A DNA stretch of 64,000 nucleotides, taken from Pseudohongiella sp. (GTDB taxonomy: Bacteria; Pseudomonadota; Gammaproteobacteria; Pseudomonadales; Pseudohongiellaceae). The stretch spans positions 1-64,000 of the forward strand of contig NZ_DRFV01000012.1 of the NCBI RefSeq assembly GCF_011050365.1, in the 5' to 3' direction. The notes beneath the pieces are model-generated. The model saw only the letters and a program-made list of their open reading frames with translations, made no database searches and was not told the DNA's origin. This document shows positions 29,252 to 37,467 of this stretch, piece after piece; position 1 is the first letter of the stretch, and every line of letters starts with the position of its first letter. Position numbers and translations under genes: made by a program.

Positions 29252-30274
29252 ATGCGTCGCGTAAAATCATCCACGTCGTTCCTGATCAACGCAGCACTGC
29301 TTATCAGTGGCAGTCTGGCTGGCAGCAGCCTGGCGCATGCCCAGATCCCGCGCACCGATGAGGGCCGGCCGGATTTCCAGGGATTGTGGACCAATGAGAC
29401 AGAAACGCCGGTCGAACGCCCGGCGCAATTTTCTGGCCGCCAGACCATGACAGCGGAGGAGGCTGCCGCCTGGCGCCCCGGGTCTGCTGCCGGCCTCACT
29501 GACCTTACTGTTGAGGAGAGACTGGACCCTGATCGTGGTCCACCACCCAAGGGTGCGCCGATCCGTCTGGAGGCCGACTGGTTTTTTTCGACCGGTTATG
29601 TGGCGCATGTGGATGGTGAATTTCGCACGTCATTGGTCATTGATCCACCCGACGGCAAGATTCCCTATGCAGAGAATGGTCGAGGCCGGGACTGGGTGTC
29701 ACAGCAGCTTGCGCGGCCGCACGTGGAAGCTTATGACGGCCCTGAATTGCGCCCTGCAGGTGAACGCTGTCTGCTGTCGGTATTGTCTACTGCCGGTCCG
29801 CCCATGTTGCCCATGTCATACAACAGCAACTACCGTATTGTGCAGACCGCCGATTATCTGATGATCATGGCAGAGATGGTCAACGATGTGCGTATTGTCC
29901 GTATCGATGATGAGCATCAACCCGAAGCCATCCATCGCTGGATGGGTGACTCAGTCGGGCATTGGGAGGGCGATACCCTGGTGGTAAGCACCCGCAATAT
30001 TCATCCACAGCAGTCATTCCGCGGATCAACCGGTGCTTTGACGACAACCGAGAAGTTCAGGTTTGATGCCGACGGCCAGATTATTTACCAGGTGATCATG
30101 AGTGATGACCAGGTCTTCGGGCGGCCGTGGACGGCAGAGGTGCCGATGCGGCGTCTGCCGCCGCACAGTCATATTTATGAGTACGCCTGCCACGAGGGCA
30201 ACTACTCCATTGTCGGGGCGTTGGCTGGTCGGCGCTGGCAGGAACATTACGAACAGCAGGAGGCGGAGAACTAA
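29252..30274 (+). CDS. Secreted protein of unknown function, PDLQGVW-type family, member D
   Basis: A 340-residue exported protein. The signal peptide ends SLAHA near residue 30, then IPRTDEGRPDFQGLWTNETET. It shares ERCLLSVL, GPPMLPMSYNSNYRIVQT, WMGDSVGHWEGDTLVVST and YEYACHEGNYS with members A and C, again with two mature cysteines. The start at 29252 is preferred because a GGA lies 7 bases upstream and a clean signal peptide begins there; 29240 is possible. It is inserted, with the following lipoprotein, between sbcD and sbcC and is transcribed against them. Confidence 0.86.
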   Translation: MRRVKSSTSFLINAALLISGSLAGSSLAHAQIPRTDEGRPDFQGLWTNETETPVERPAQFSGRQTMTAEEAAAWRPGSAAGLTDLTVEERLDPDRGPPPKGAPIRLEADWFFSTGYVAHVDGEFRTSLVIDPPDGKIPYAENGRGRDWVSQQLARPHVEAYDGPELRPAGERCLLSVLSTAGPPMLPMSYNSNYRIVQTADYLMIMAEMVNDVRIVRIDDEHQPEAIHRWMGDSVGHWEGDTLVVSTRNIHPQQSFRGSTGALTTTEKFRFDADGQIIYQVIMSDDQVFGRPWTAEVPMRRLPPHSHIYEYACHEGNYSIVGALAGRRWQEHYEQQEAEN

Positions 30275-30364
30275 AAGCGTAACAGTTGATCTGGCGCATA
30301 TTGGCGTGCCGAAGCGCAGTGTATTGTTAAGTGGAATAATCGACAATGCTCTTAAGGAATCACT

Positions 30365-30886
30365 ATGCGGCAGATCCTCCGACAGACCCTACTTATGATG
30401 GTGGCAGGCTTATTGCTGGCTGCTTGTGTATCAGGCGGCCCGCAGGTTGGCCACACCGTAACCCTGTGTTGCCCGGGTAACTATGACAACTATCGCGCCT
30501 ACGGTCTTGAGCTGCAGGATATGCCGGGCTTTCTCAGCGACTACATGGTCGCTGAGTTTGATACCGCCTTGCAGGAAAAAGGCCTGGTACGCAATGATCG
30601 ACTTAATGACCTGACTGTAACAATGTCCTATCGTCACGTGAACCTGAATCCCGAGCAGGAGGAGATAGATCCCTTTGAGCGAAGAATAGAAGGGGAGCCA
30701 ATGTTGCGCTATGTGGCCAATATTGTCGTGGAAATGCGTGAATCCGATACCGGCCGTGAGGTCTGGGCGGGTCGCATCAATCGCATTCATACGGTATTGC
30801 CCGGTGAATATATGCATGAAGATGGCGCGCGTCCCGAGATCAGTAATGCATTCACAGAAATGCTGGAGAGTTATCCGGCGCTGTAA
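30365..30886 (+). CDS. Lipoprotein of the DUF4136-like type
   Basis: A 173-residue predicted lipoprotein with a clear lipobox (LLLAAC, acylated cysteine 21). The pattern YDNYRAYGLE, then FDTALQEKGL and a D-L-T-V-T-M-S strand, then VEMRESDTGREVWAG is like DUF4136 lipoproteins, which have an alternating alpha/beta fold and unknown function. A CC pair at about residues 35-36 is unusual. It sits 90 bases after member D on the same strand and ends 17 bases before convergent sbcD. Fold assignment is by pattern only. Confidence 0.75.
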   Translation: MRQILRQTLLMMVAGLLLAACVSGGPQVGHTVTLCCPGNYDNYRAYGLELQDMPGFLSDYMVAEFDTALQEKGLVRNDRLNDLTVTMSYRHVNLNPEQEEIDPFERRIEGEPMLRYVANIVVEMRESDTGREVWAGRINRIHTVLPGEYMHEDGARPEISNAFTEMLESYPAL

Positions 30887-30903
30887 TGTTGCCTGGCAGG
30901 CTG

Positions 30904-32160
30904 CTAGTCCGCCTGCCGGTCTGCCTCCTGCACCTGCCTGAGGATATCCTGATACAGGTGCAGCAGTTCCGGCCGTTGCTCGTCAGGCACTTCGTGTGCA
31001 TCCAGGCAGCGCCGGAATACATCCTGCGGGCTCAGGTCATCCAGCGTTTGTTCCGTATCCTGCGCGTGCAGTGTGCGTGCGGTAATACGCTGGTTTTTTA
31101 CCCGCAGCAAAGTAATCAGGCCGCCGGTGTCCTCTGCCAACGCTTCCAGCAGCTTCTCGCGCAAATCCGGCACAATATCGGCACCGGTATAGATGATCTC
31201 CACCCAGGTTGCTTCGCCATCGGCCAGTAGCGCCTGCAACTCAGTTTGCAGGCTCGCCAGGCTGCCAGTGAGCTGACGTAATCGCTGGAAGCAGGGTATA
31301 TCAAGCAGGCTGAGCTCGGGTTGGTGACCGTCAAAACCAATCACGCAAACGGACTTTTGTTGCATGGCTTCGCCAAAACCCATGGGTAGGGGAGAACCGC
31401 TGTAGCGGATATGGGTGTGGTTGCCGACTGCCTGCGGCACGTGCAGGTGACCCAGCGCCACATAGTCCAGCGAATCCGGAAAAATATCGGTGCCTACATG
31501 GGCCAGTGATCCGACATAGAGATCACGTACACCATCACCCTCGACCGTGCGCGCACCTGCCGCCCACAAATGCCCCATACCAATCAGCGGGATGTCAGAT
31601 GCAAATTGCTTCTGCAACTCTTGACGCTGCTGCACGCCGGCCGCGGTCACCGCCTGGTAATGGGCCTTGATGCCATCCAGCAATTTGTGCTCTTTGTCGT
31701 CGATGGTTTCGCCAGCTTCTGCCGTGCGAATATCACGATCACGCAGGTAGGGCACGGCGCACACGAGCAGCATGGGTGCGCCGTTGCTGTCATCCAGACG
31801 CAGCACTTCCTCCGCGGGATCATCGGTTTTGGCACCAACCACATGCACGTTCAGCATTTTCAGAATGTCGCGCGGTGCATTCAGAAATGTCGGTGAGTCG
31901 TGGTTGCCGCCAATGATCACCACATGTTGGCAACCGGTGTCGGCCACCTGACGCAGAAACTGGTAGTACTGCTGCATGGCACGATTGCCAGGTGCGGTAG
32001 TGTCGAAGATATCGCCGGCGATCAGCAACACGTCTGCTTGTTGATCGCGCAAAGTGTCCAGCATCCATGCCAGAAACGCATCAAACTCCGGATAGCGACG
32101 CTGGCCGTAGAGACTACGGCCAAGGTGCCAGTCGGAGGTGTGCAGTACCTTCAGGGTCAT
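30904..32160 (-). CDS. sbcD: Nuclease SbcCD subunit D
   Basis: The Mre11-like manganese-dependent nuclease partner of SbcC. The metallophosphoesterase motifs are in order: HTSDWHLGR near residue 7, AGDIFDT near 48, GGNHDSP near 84 and GMGHLWAAG, GHLHVPQ further on. The 418 residues are normal. The start ATG is 3 bases after the stop of the oxidoreductase gene at 32164, so it may be read from that upstream operon. The sbcC gene is not next to it, which is atypical. Confidence 0.96.
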   Translation of the reverse strand: MTLKVLHTSDWHLGRSLYGQRRYPEFDAFLAWMLDTLRDQQADVLLIAGDIFDTTAPGNRAMQQYYQFLRQVADTGCQHVVIIGGNHDSPTFLNAPRDILKMLNVHVVGAKTDDPAEEVLRLDDSNGAPMLLVCAVPYLRDRDIRTAEAGETIDDKEHKLLDGIKAHYQAVTAAGVQQRQELQKQFASDIPLIGMGHLWAAGARTVEGDGVRDLYVGSLAHVGTDIFPDSLDYVALGHLHVPQAVGNHTHIRYSGSPLPMGFGEAMQQKSVCVIGFDGHQPELSLLDIPCFQRLRQLTGSLASLQTELQALLADGEATWVEIIYTGADIVPDLREKLLEALAEDTGGLITLLRVKNQRITARTLHAQDTEQTLDDLSPQDVFRRCLDAHEVPDEQRPELLHLYQDILRQVQEADRQAD

Positions 32161-32163
32161 GCC

Positions 32164-34344
32164 TTACGCCAGCCGGAGCGGCAGACGTGTCAGCCTTTGT
32201 CCGGTGGCATCTGCCAGCGCATTGGCCACCGCCGGTGCTATCGGTGGGGTACCCGGTTCACCAACACCGGAGGGCGCATTGGTTGACGGTAGAATATGTG
32301 TCTCGACTATCGGCATCGCGTTCATTCGCAGTACCTGGTAGTTGTGAAAATTGCTCTGATCAACGACGCCATCGGTCAGTGTCAGTTCATCCTGCAAGGC
32401 AGCGGACAAACCATAGGCGATGGCACCCTCAACCTGCGCGCGAATAACGCCAGGGTTGACGGCAATACCACAATCAATCACCGCCACCACACGTTCCACT
32501 TTGAAGTTGTTGCCTTGCACCGAGACTTCGGCGATCTCCGCAACTGTCGATCCGAACGACGTATGCACGGCAACGCCCCGGCCCCAGCCCTCGGGCAGTT
32601 CGCGAGTGCCCCAGCCGGCTTTCTCTGCAGCCAGTTTTAATACCGCGGTTTCGCGCGGGTTGTTGCCAAGCAGTGACAGGCGGTATTCAATCGGGTCAAT
32701 ATCAGCCTTGCGGGCCAGTGCGTCGATGAATACTTCCTTGCTAAAGGCGGTGTGCGTATTGCCCACTGAACGCCACCACTGCACGGGTATGCCGACATCG
32801 GTGGTGTGAAGTTCGACCTGGCGCTCTGGTACGTCGTAGGCGAACTCGGTAAGGCCTTCCACCGAGGTATTGTCGATGCCATTGGACACCATCATCGCAG
32901 CCATGGAAGTGCCTGCCATGATCGACTGACCGGCAATGCGTGCCCGAAAAGCCGTGGGGTTACCCTGACTATCAAGCGCCGCACTGAGCTTATGGGCATA
33001 GGCCGGGCGGTAGAAACCGCCTTGCATATCATCTTCGCGCGACCACACCAGTTTCACTGCTGTATCCGGCACCTGCCGGGCGATGCGTACCGCCTCCAGC
33101 ACATAATCCGCCATCGGATTGGCTCGTCGACCAAAACCGCCGCCGGCAAATACCGTGTTGATCTTCACATCCTGCGGGCGAGCGCCCAGCAATTGTGCCA
33201 CCGCCATCTGATCGCCGGTTGCGCTCTGGCAGCCATACCATAGTTCGGCGCTGTTGCCGCTGACCTGCGCGACGCAGTTGACCGGTTCCATCTGCGCATG
33301 CGCCAGGTATGGAAACTCGAAAACCAGTTCCATCGTGTCGCTGGCATTGGTCAGGGTGGTAACGGCGTTGCCGTGTTGCTCGGCGATTGTACCCCCGGTT
33401 TCCACCAGGCTACGGTATTGTTGTAACAAGGTTTCGCTGCTGCGGGTTTCGGCGCGGGTTTCATCCCACTCAATCTGCAACAGTTCTCTGCCTTTGGTGG
33501 CCGACCAGTAGTCGTCCGCGACGACGGCAACGCCGGTGTCGATTTCAAAGACCTGGTGCACGCCCTTGCGTGCCAGGGCCGCTGTGGCATCAAAGGATCT
33601 GACGCGGGCGCCAAAACGCGGCGCATGCGCCACCACCGCTGTCAACATGCCGGGCAGTTGCACGTCCTGTGTGTAAATGGCGGTACCGTTGTGTTTGCCG
33701 ACATCCTTGCGTAGCGTCGACTCACTGCCTATTAGTTGAAACTGGTCGGGTGTCTTTAATTTGAGGTTGTCATTGGCGGGCGGCGTTTGTCGGGCAGCAT
33801 CAATCGCCAATTCACCAAATGTGGCGCTGTGCGACGCATGGGATACGATGCCCTGGCTGACCTTGATATCGTCAGCGGGCACTTGCCAGCGCTGGGCTGC
33901 GGCCGCCACCAGCATGGCCCTGGCGGCGGCACCGGCGCGGCGAAGCTGCATAAAGCTGTTGGCCATGGCGGTGCTGCCGCCGGTGCCCTGTTGGCCCATC
34001 AGCAGGTTGGCATATTTGGCGGTATCTACCGGCGCGTGTTCACAGACAATCTGCGCCCAGTCGGCGTCCAGCTCTTCTGCCACGCAGGTAGCCAACCCGG
34101 TGTAAACACCCTGGCCCATTTCCAGATGCTTGATATAAATGCGAACCGCATTGTCAGGCGTGATGCTGACAAATGCGTTGTACTCCAATGCGGTGTCGGC
34201 GACTGCCCGGGACTGAGCGCCAGCGCTCAGGCTGATACCCAGCGTAAGTCCTGCTGAACCGGTAGCAGCGACTTTAAGAAAGGTTCTGCGTCCTGTATCC
34301 ACGTCGGCATTTTGCTTGTTGACAGAAAATCGATTTGTATTCAT
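32164..34344 (-). CDS. Molybdenum hydroxylase large subunit (isoquinoline 1-oxidoreductase beta-like)
   Basis: A 726-residue molybdopterin-binding subunit of the xanthine oxidase superfamily, closest in pattern to the IorB/aldehyde dehydrogenase group. A twin-arginine signal (RRTFLKVAATGSAG, about residues 19-32) predicts folded export to the periplasm. EMGQGVYTGLATCVAEEL is the first conserved molybdopterin-domain motif; VFAGGGFGRRAN and the C-terminal GVGEPGTPPIAPAVANAL are also conserved. It overlaps the small subunit gene by one base (TGATG). The substrate is unknown; family members hydroxylate N-heterocycles or aldehydes. No cytochrome or maturation gene adjoins it. Confidence 0.9.
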   Translation of the reverse strand: MNTNRFSVNKQNADVDTGRRTFLKVAATGSAGLTLGISLSAGAQSRAVADTALEYNAFVSITPDNAVRIYIKHLEMGQGVYTGLATCVAEELDADWAQIVCEHAPVDTAKYANLLMGQQGTGGSTAMANSFMQLRRAGAAARAMLVAAAAQRWQVPADDIKVSQGIVSHASHSATFGELAIDAARQTPPANDNLKLKTPDQFQLIGSESTLRKDVGKHNGTAIYTQDVQLPGMLTAVVAHAPRFGARVRSFDATAALARKGVHQVFEIDTGVAVVADDYWSATKGRELLQIEWDETRAETRSSETLLQQYRSLVETGGTIAEQHGNAVTTLTNASDTMELVFEFPYLAHAQMEPVNCVAQVSGNSAELWYGCQSATGDQMAVAQLLGARPQDVKINTVFAGGGFGRRANPMADYVLEAVRIARQVPDTAVKLVWSREDDMQGGFYRPAYAHKLSAALDSQGNPTAFRARIAGQSIMAGTSMAAMMVSNGIDNTSVEGLTEFAYDVPERQVELHTTDVGIPVQWWRSVGNTHTAFSKEVFIDALARKADIDPIEYRLSLLGNNPRETAVLKLAAEKAGWGTRELPEGWGRGVAVHTSFGSTVAEIAEVSVQGNNFKVERVVAVIDCGIAVNPGVIRAQVEGAIAYGLSAALQDELTLTDGVVDQSNFHNYQVLRMNAMPIVETHILPSTNAPSGVGEPGTPPIAPAVANALADATGQRLTRLPLRLA

Positions 34345-34820
34345 CAGGCGACACCTCCGGCGTTCTTGATCTGATCGGCGGCCAGCTTGATACCTGCCTT
34401 GATACGCGGATAAGTGCCACAACGACAGATGTTGCCAGACATCGCTGAGTCGATATCGGCGTCGCTGGGGGCATTGTTCTGCTCCAGCAGAGCTGTGGCT
34501 GACATAACCTGACCGGACTGGCAGTAGCCGCATTGTGGCACCTGCAGCTCAACCCAGGCCGTCTGTACTGCCCTGGCTGCAGGAGAAGCCAGGCCTTCGA
34601 TCGTGGTGATTTCCTTGCCGACGGCGTCTGCCACGGGCAGAACACAGCTGCGGGTCGCCACACCGTCAATATGCAGGGTGCAGGCGCCACACTGTGCCAT
34701 GCCGCAGCCGAACTTGGTGCCGGTAAATTTCAGGTGATCGCGTACGGCCCAGAGCAGCGGCATATCGCCGTCCACATCCAGTTCGTGGTTTTGTCCGTTG
34801 ATCTTGAGGGTGTAGGACAT
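34344..34820 (-). CDS. Molybdenum hydroxylase [2Fe-2S] subunit (isoquinoline 1-oxidoreductase alpha-like)
   Basis: A 158-residue electron-transfer subunit with two [2Fe-2S] clusters. The N-terminal plant-ferredoxin cluster is CGMAQCGAC followed by a fourth cysteine (RSCVLPV). The C-terminal four-helix cluster has CGYCQSGQ and CRCGTYPRI. There is no signal peptide, so export would depend on the Tat-targeted large subunit. It precedes and overlaps the large subunit gene, the usual order in this family. The start has a GGAGA site. Confidence 0.93.
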   Translation of the reverse strand: MSYTLKINGQNHELDVDGDMPLLWAVRDHLKFTGTKFGCGMAQCGACTLHIDGVATRSCVLPVADAVGKEITTIEGLASPAARAVQTAWVELQVPQCGYCQSGQVMSATALLEQNNAPSDADIDSAMSGNICRCGTYPRIKAGIKLAADQIKNAGGVA

Positions 34821-34937
34821 AAAGTCTCCTGTGCCTGATACGTGGTCGCTGTGAAAACGTTTGGCGGGATGATACCGTGAATAGGCTCGATGCTGCTACC
34901 AAGGGGACAGTAGCGGGCTTTCTGTGGAGGTTCACCT

Positions 34938-35525
34938 GTGAGTCATGAAGATCGCGAAAAATGGCAGCGCAAGTACCGTGAAGGTGCCTATGCTTCGCGC
35001 CATCACGCATCTGTGTATCTGCAGCAGCACTTGCCGACACTTGCGCCGCCGTTGCACCGTGCCCTTGATCTTGCTTGCGGCGCTGGTCGCAACGCCCTGT
35101 TTCTGGCCAGGCAAGGTTATCAGGTAGACGCCGTCGACATCGCTGCCGAAGGGCTCGCGCGAGGCAAAACATCTGCCGACGATGAAGGGCTGGATAATAT
35201 TTGCTGGTACGAACACGATCTGGACGCTGGCTTGCCTGTGCGCCCGGATCAGTACGGGCTGATCATCATGATCCGGTATCTTGATATCGCTCTGCTGCGA
35301 GCGGCTACTCAACATCTGGTTAAGGGTGGTTATGTGCTGGCGGAAGTGCATTTACAGACCGACGTATCCGTGACAGGTCCTGGCAGCAAGCGTTTTCGAG
35401 TTGCGCCGGGTACATTGGCGAGCGTCGCCGATGATCTGGATATGATTGATTATTCCGAGGGCGTGACCACGGATCCCGACGGCAGCGTTGTTGCCCTGGC
35501 GCGATTATTGGCCAGGAAACGCTGA
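34938..35525 (+). CDS. SAM-dependent methyltransferase (TehB-like)
   Basis: A 195-residue methyltransferase with a GTG start behind GGAGG. The N-terminus EKWQRKYREGAYASRHHAS resembles TehB-like and related small methyltransferases. Motif I is LDLACGAGRNALFLA near residue 45, followed by VDAVDIAAEGL for strand 2. YGLIIMIRYLD corresponds to motif II, and GGYVLAEVHL to the motif III region. The substrate is not inferable; thiopurine or metalloid methylation is known for relatives. It is divergent from the molybdenum hydroxylase operon. Confidence 0.83.
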   Translation: MSHEDREKWQRKYREGAYASRHHASVYLQQHLPTLAPPLHRALDLACGAGRNALFLARQGYQVDAVDIAAEGLARGKTSADDEGLDNICWYEHDLDAGLPVRPDQYGLIIMIRYLDIALLRAATQHLVKGGYVLAEVHLQTDVSVTGPGSKRFRVAPGTLASVADDLDMIDYSEGVTTDPDGSVVALARLLARKR

Positions 35526-35536
35526 GCTTTTTATCA

Positions 35537-35722
35537 TTACCCACCTTTTTTCCTGTCCACATGACCGAGGTAGTGCTCAGGGGCGATAACATCACGCACC
35601 CGTTGTTTCAATTCGGTGACCTCGGGGAAACCCGCGTTTTCCTTGCGTGACCATAGCAAATGATTATTGGCGGAGACCTCGAAAATGCCGCCGGTTCCGG
35701 GATGCCCTGTCCGGTGGTCTGC
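35537..35722 (-). pseudogene. Remnant of a SelT/SelW/SelH-type (Rdx) thioredoxin-like gene
   Basis: On the minus strand the last 55 codons read as the C-terminal half of a SelW-like protein: PGTGGIFEVSANNHLLW, then SRKENAGFPEVTELKQRVRD, then VIAPEHYLGH, ending in TAA at 35537-35539. The N-terminal half with the CxxC redox motif is missing. In frame, nine codons before the conserved proline there is a TGA (35723-35725), and no start codon with a ribosome site is present. The missing part would overlap the promoter and start of the divergent esterase gene, so the gene looks truncated rather than missed. A frameshift remnant is an alternative reading. Confidence 0.7.
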
Positions 35723-35805
35723 TCAGACCAACTTGTGATGTCCTCCGCAACACTGAATAATGGTGTCATCGATACTAAAATCACGACAATTCATAGGTGA
35801 AGACC

Positions 35806-37344
35806 ATGAAAAACTGGAATCGTCCAATGATGACCGCGGTGGTGCTGGCGGCAATGCTGAGCGCCTGTGACGAACAACACTCAGAGGCCCCGGAGCAGCC
35901 TGCGCCGGAACCGGCCGGCATGACCGTAGAAAGAGGCGCTGCGGCGGCCGACCCGGTATTGGCAGAAACTGTGGCTGATGTGGTGTATACCCAATGGGGT
36001 GCTGTTCGCGGTGAAACTATTACAGATGAGGCTGTGGATGCATCAGCACGCATCTTCCGTGGCGTACCTTACGCGGAGCCGCCTGTGGGCGAACTGCGCT
36101 GGCAGCCACCGCAGCCCGCCACCGCCTGGGAGAGGGTGCGTGATGCCACCGAATGGGCGGATCGTTGTCCTCAGGGCGACAGCAGTATGGGTGAGGGCAG
36201 TGCCATCAGTGAAGACTGCCTGTACCTGAATGTAGTGACAGCGGCAGAATCCACCGATGCTCAACTCCCGGTCATGGTGTTCTTCCATGGCGGTGGTTTG
36301 ACCACCGGCACCGGCAATTCCACGATCTATAACCATCCCATGTTGCCCAGCAAGGGTGTGGTGCTGGTGAGTGTCAACAGTCGATTGGGACCGATCGGCT
36401 ATCTGGCGCATCCGGCGCTGACTGCGGAAGCAGAAAATGGCGGGTCGGGTAACTACGGCACACTGGATCTGGCAGCATCTCTGCAGTGGGTACAGGCCAA
36501 TATTGCCGCGTTTGGCGGCGACCCCGGTAATGTCACGATTTTTGGTGAATCCGGTGGTGGCACCAAGACCATTTCGCAGATGGCAACACCGCTGGCCTCG
36601 GGCCTGTTTCATAAAGCGATTGTGCAGAGCGGTTCTGCGCTGGTTTCCGAGCAACGGGTGACCATGCTGGACGAGGCAGAAGCTACCGGTGAGCGTCTGG
36701 CGGAAGCCCTGGGTGTTGCCGACCAGGATGATGTACTGGCGGCCATGCGCGCGCTGAGCTGGCAGGACATCATTGCCGCGGCCTCCAGCGAAGAGGTTGG
36801 TTTCAGAGCGAATGTTGTAGTCGACGGGTATGTCATTCCGGATACCGTGCACAATGTGTTCCGTGCGGGCAATCAAAGTGATGTGCCCCTGATTGTTGGC
36901 GCCAATGCGGGGGAAAGCATGCTGCAAAGTAGCGTGCCATTGATGGCCAATCTGCACAGCGCGACCGCGAGCTCGCCGACCTACGTTTACAGCTTTTCGC
37001 AACTGCCGAAAACCTGGCGCGACGAATACTGTGTGGCGTTCCACGGTCTGGAGCTCCCGTACGTGTTTGGCTCGGTGCCAACGGGAGTGGATTCACCGAC
37101 AATGTTATTCCTGTCTGCCGGCGGTGGTTGTACCTCCCGCGAGCCCATAACCGATGCCGTGGATATGACGGTATCGGACCAGGCGTCTTCGCTCTGGGCG
37201 CAATTTGCCAGGACCGGTGATCCCAGTGTCGAGGGTCTGGTCCAGTGGCCGGCCTACACTGAGGAGAACAGCCAATACCTGAACATTGGTGCACCCCTGG
37301 AAGCAAGAACCGGTATTCATGAATCGTATACGCCAGCGCCTTGA
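35806..37344 (+). CDS. Lipoprotein carboxylesterase, type B (alpha/beta hydrolase)
   Basis: A 512-residue type-B carboxylesterase predicted to be lipid-anchored: lipobox MLSAC with cysteine 21, then an acidic/proline linker. The N-terminal FRGVPYAEPPVGELRW and ISEDCLYLNV are family signatures, HGGG near residue 163 forms the oxyanion hole, and the nucleophile serine 249 lies in GESGGG. This differs from the usual GESAGG by Ala to Gly. Glu370 (NAGES) and His413 (FHGLELPYVFG) complete the likely triad. The start at 35806 follows a TAGGTGAAG site. Substrate unknown. Its promoter overlaps the SelW remnant. Confidence 0.92.
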   Translation: MKNWNRPMMTAVVLAAMLSACDEQHSEAPEQPAPEPAGMTVERGAAAADPVLAETVADVVYTQWGAVRGETITDEAVDASARIFRGVPYAEPPVGELRWQPPQPATAWERVRDATEWADRCPQGDSSMGEGSAISEDCLYLNVVTAAESTDAQLPVMVFFHGGGLTTGTGNSTIYNHPMLPSKGVVLVSVNSRLGPIGYLAHPALTAEAENGGSGNYGTLDLAASLQWVQANIAAFGGDPGNVTIFGESGGGTKTISQMATPLASGLFHKAIVQSGSALVSEQRVTMLDEAEATGERLAEALGVADQDDVLAAMRALSWQDIIAAASSEEVGFRANVVVDGYVIPDTVHNVFRAGNQSDVPLIVGANAGESMLQSSVPLMANLHSATASSPTYVYSFSQLPKTWRDEYCVAFHGLELPYVFGSVPTGVDSPTMLFLSAGGGCTSREPITDAVDMTVSDQASSLWAQFARTGDPSVEGLVQWPAYTEENSQYLNIGAPLEARTGIHESYTPAP

Positions 37345-37467
37345 GTGGAGGCCGAGTGGCCTGCATCTTGCTTGAGCCTTTATGAGTGTTTTAAAACCGG
37401 TCCGCAGAGTCAGAACATGGATGCTGGCTCGGCGGCCCCGCAATTTGCGACATAAAGGGCCAGCTCG

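Noticed and set aside
35723-35725. In-frame TGA read as selenocysteine in the SelW-like frame
   Set aside because: It is not in a CxxU position, no start codon or SECIS-like hairpin is visible next to it, and the upstream residues do not match the family. Truncation is simpler.
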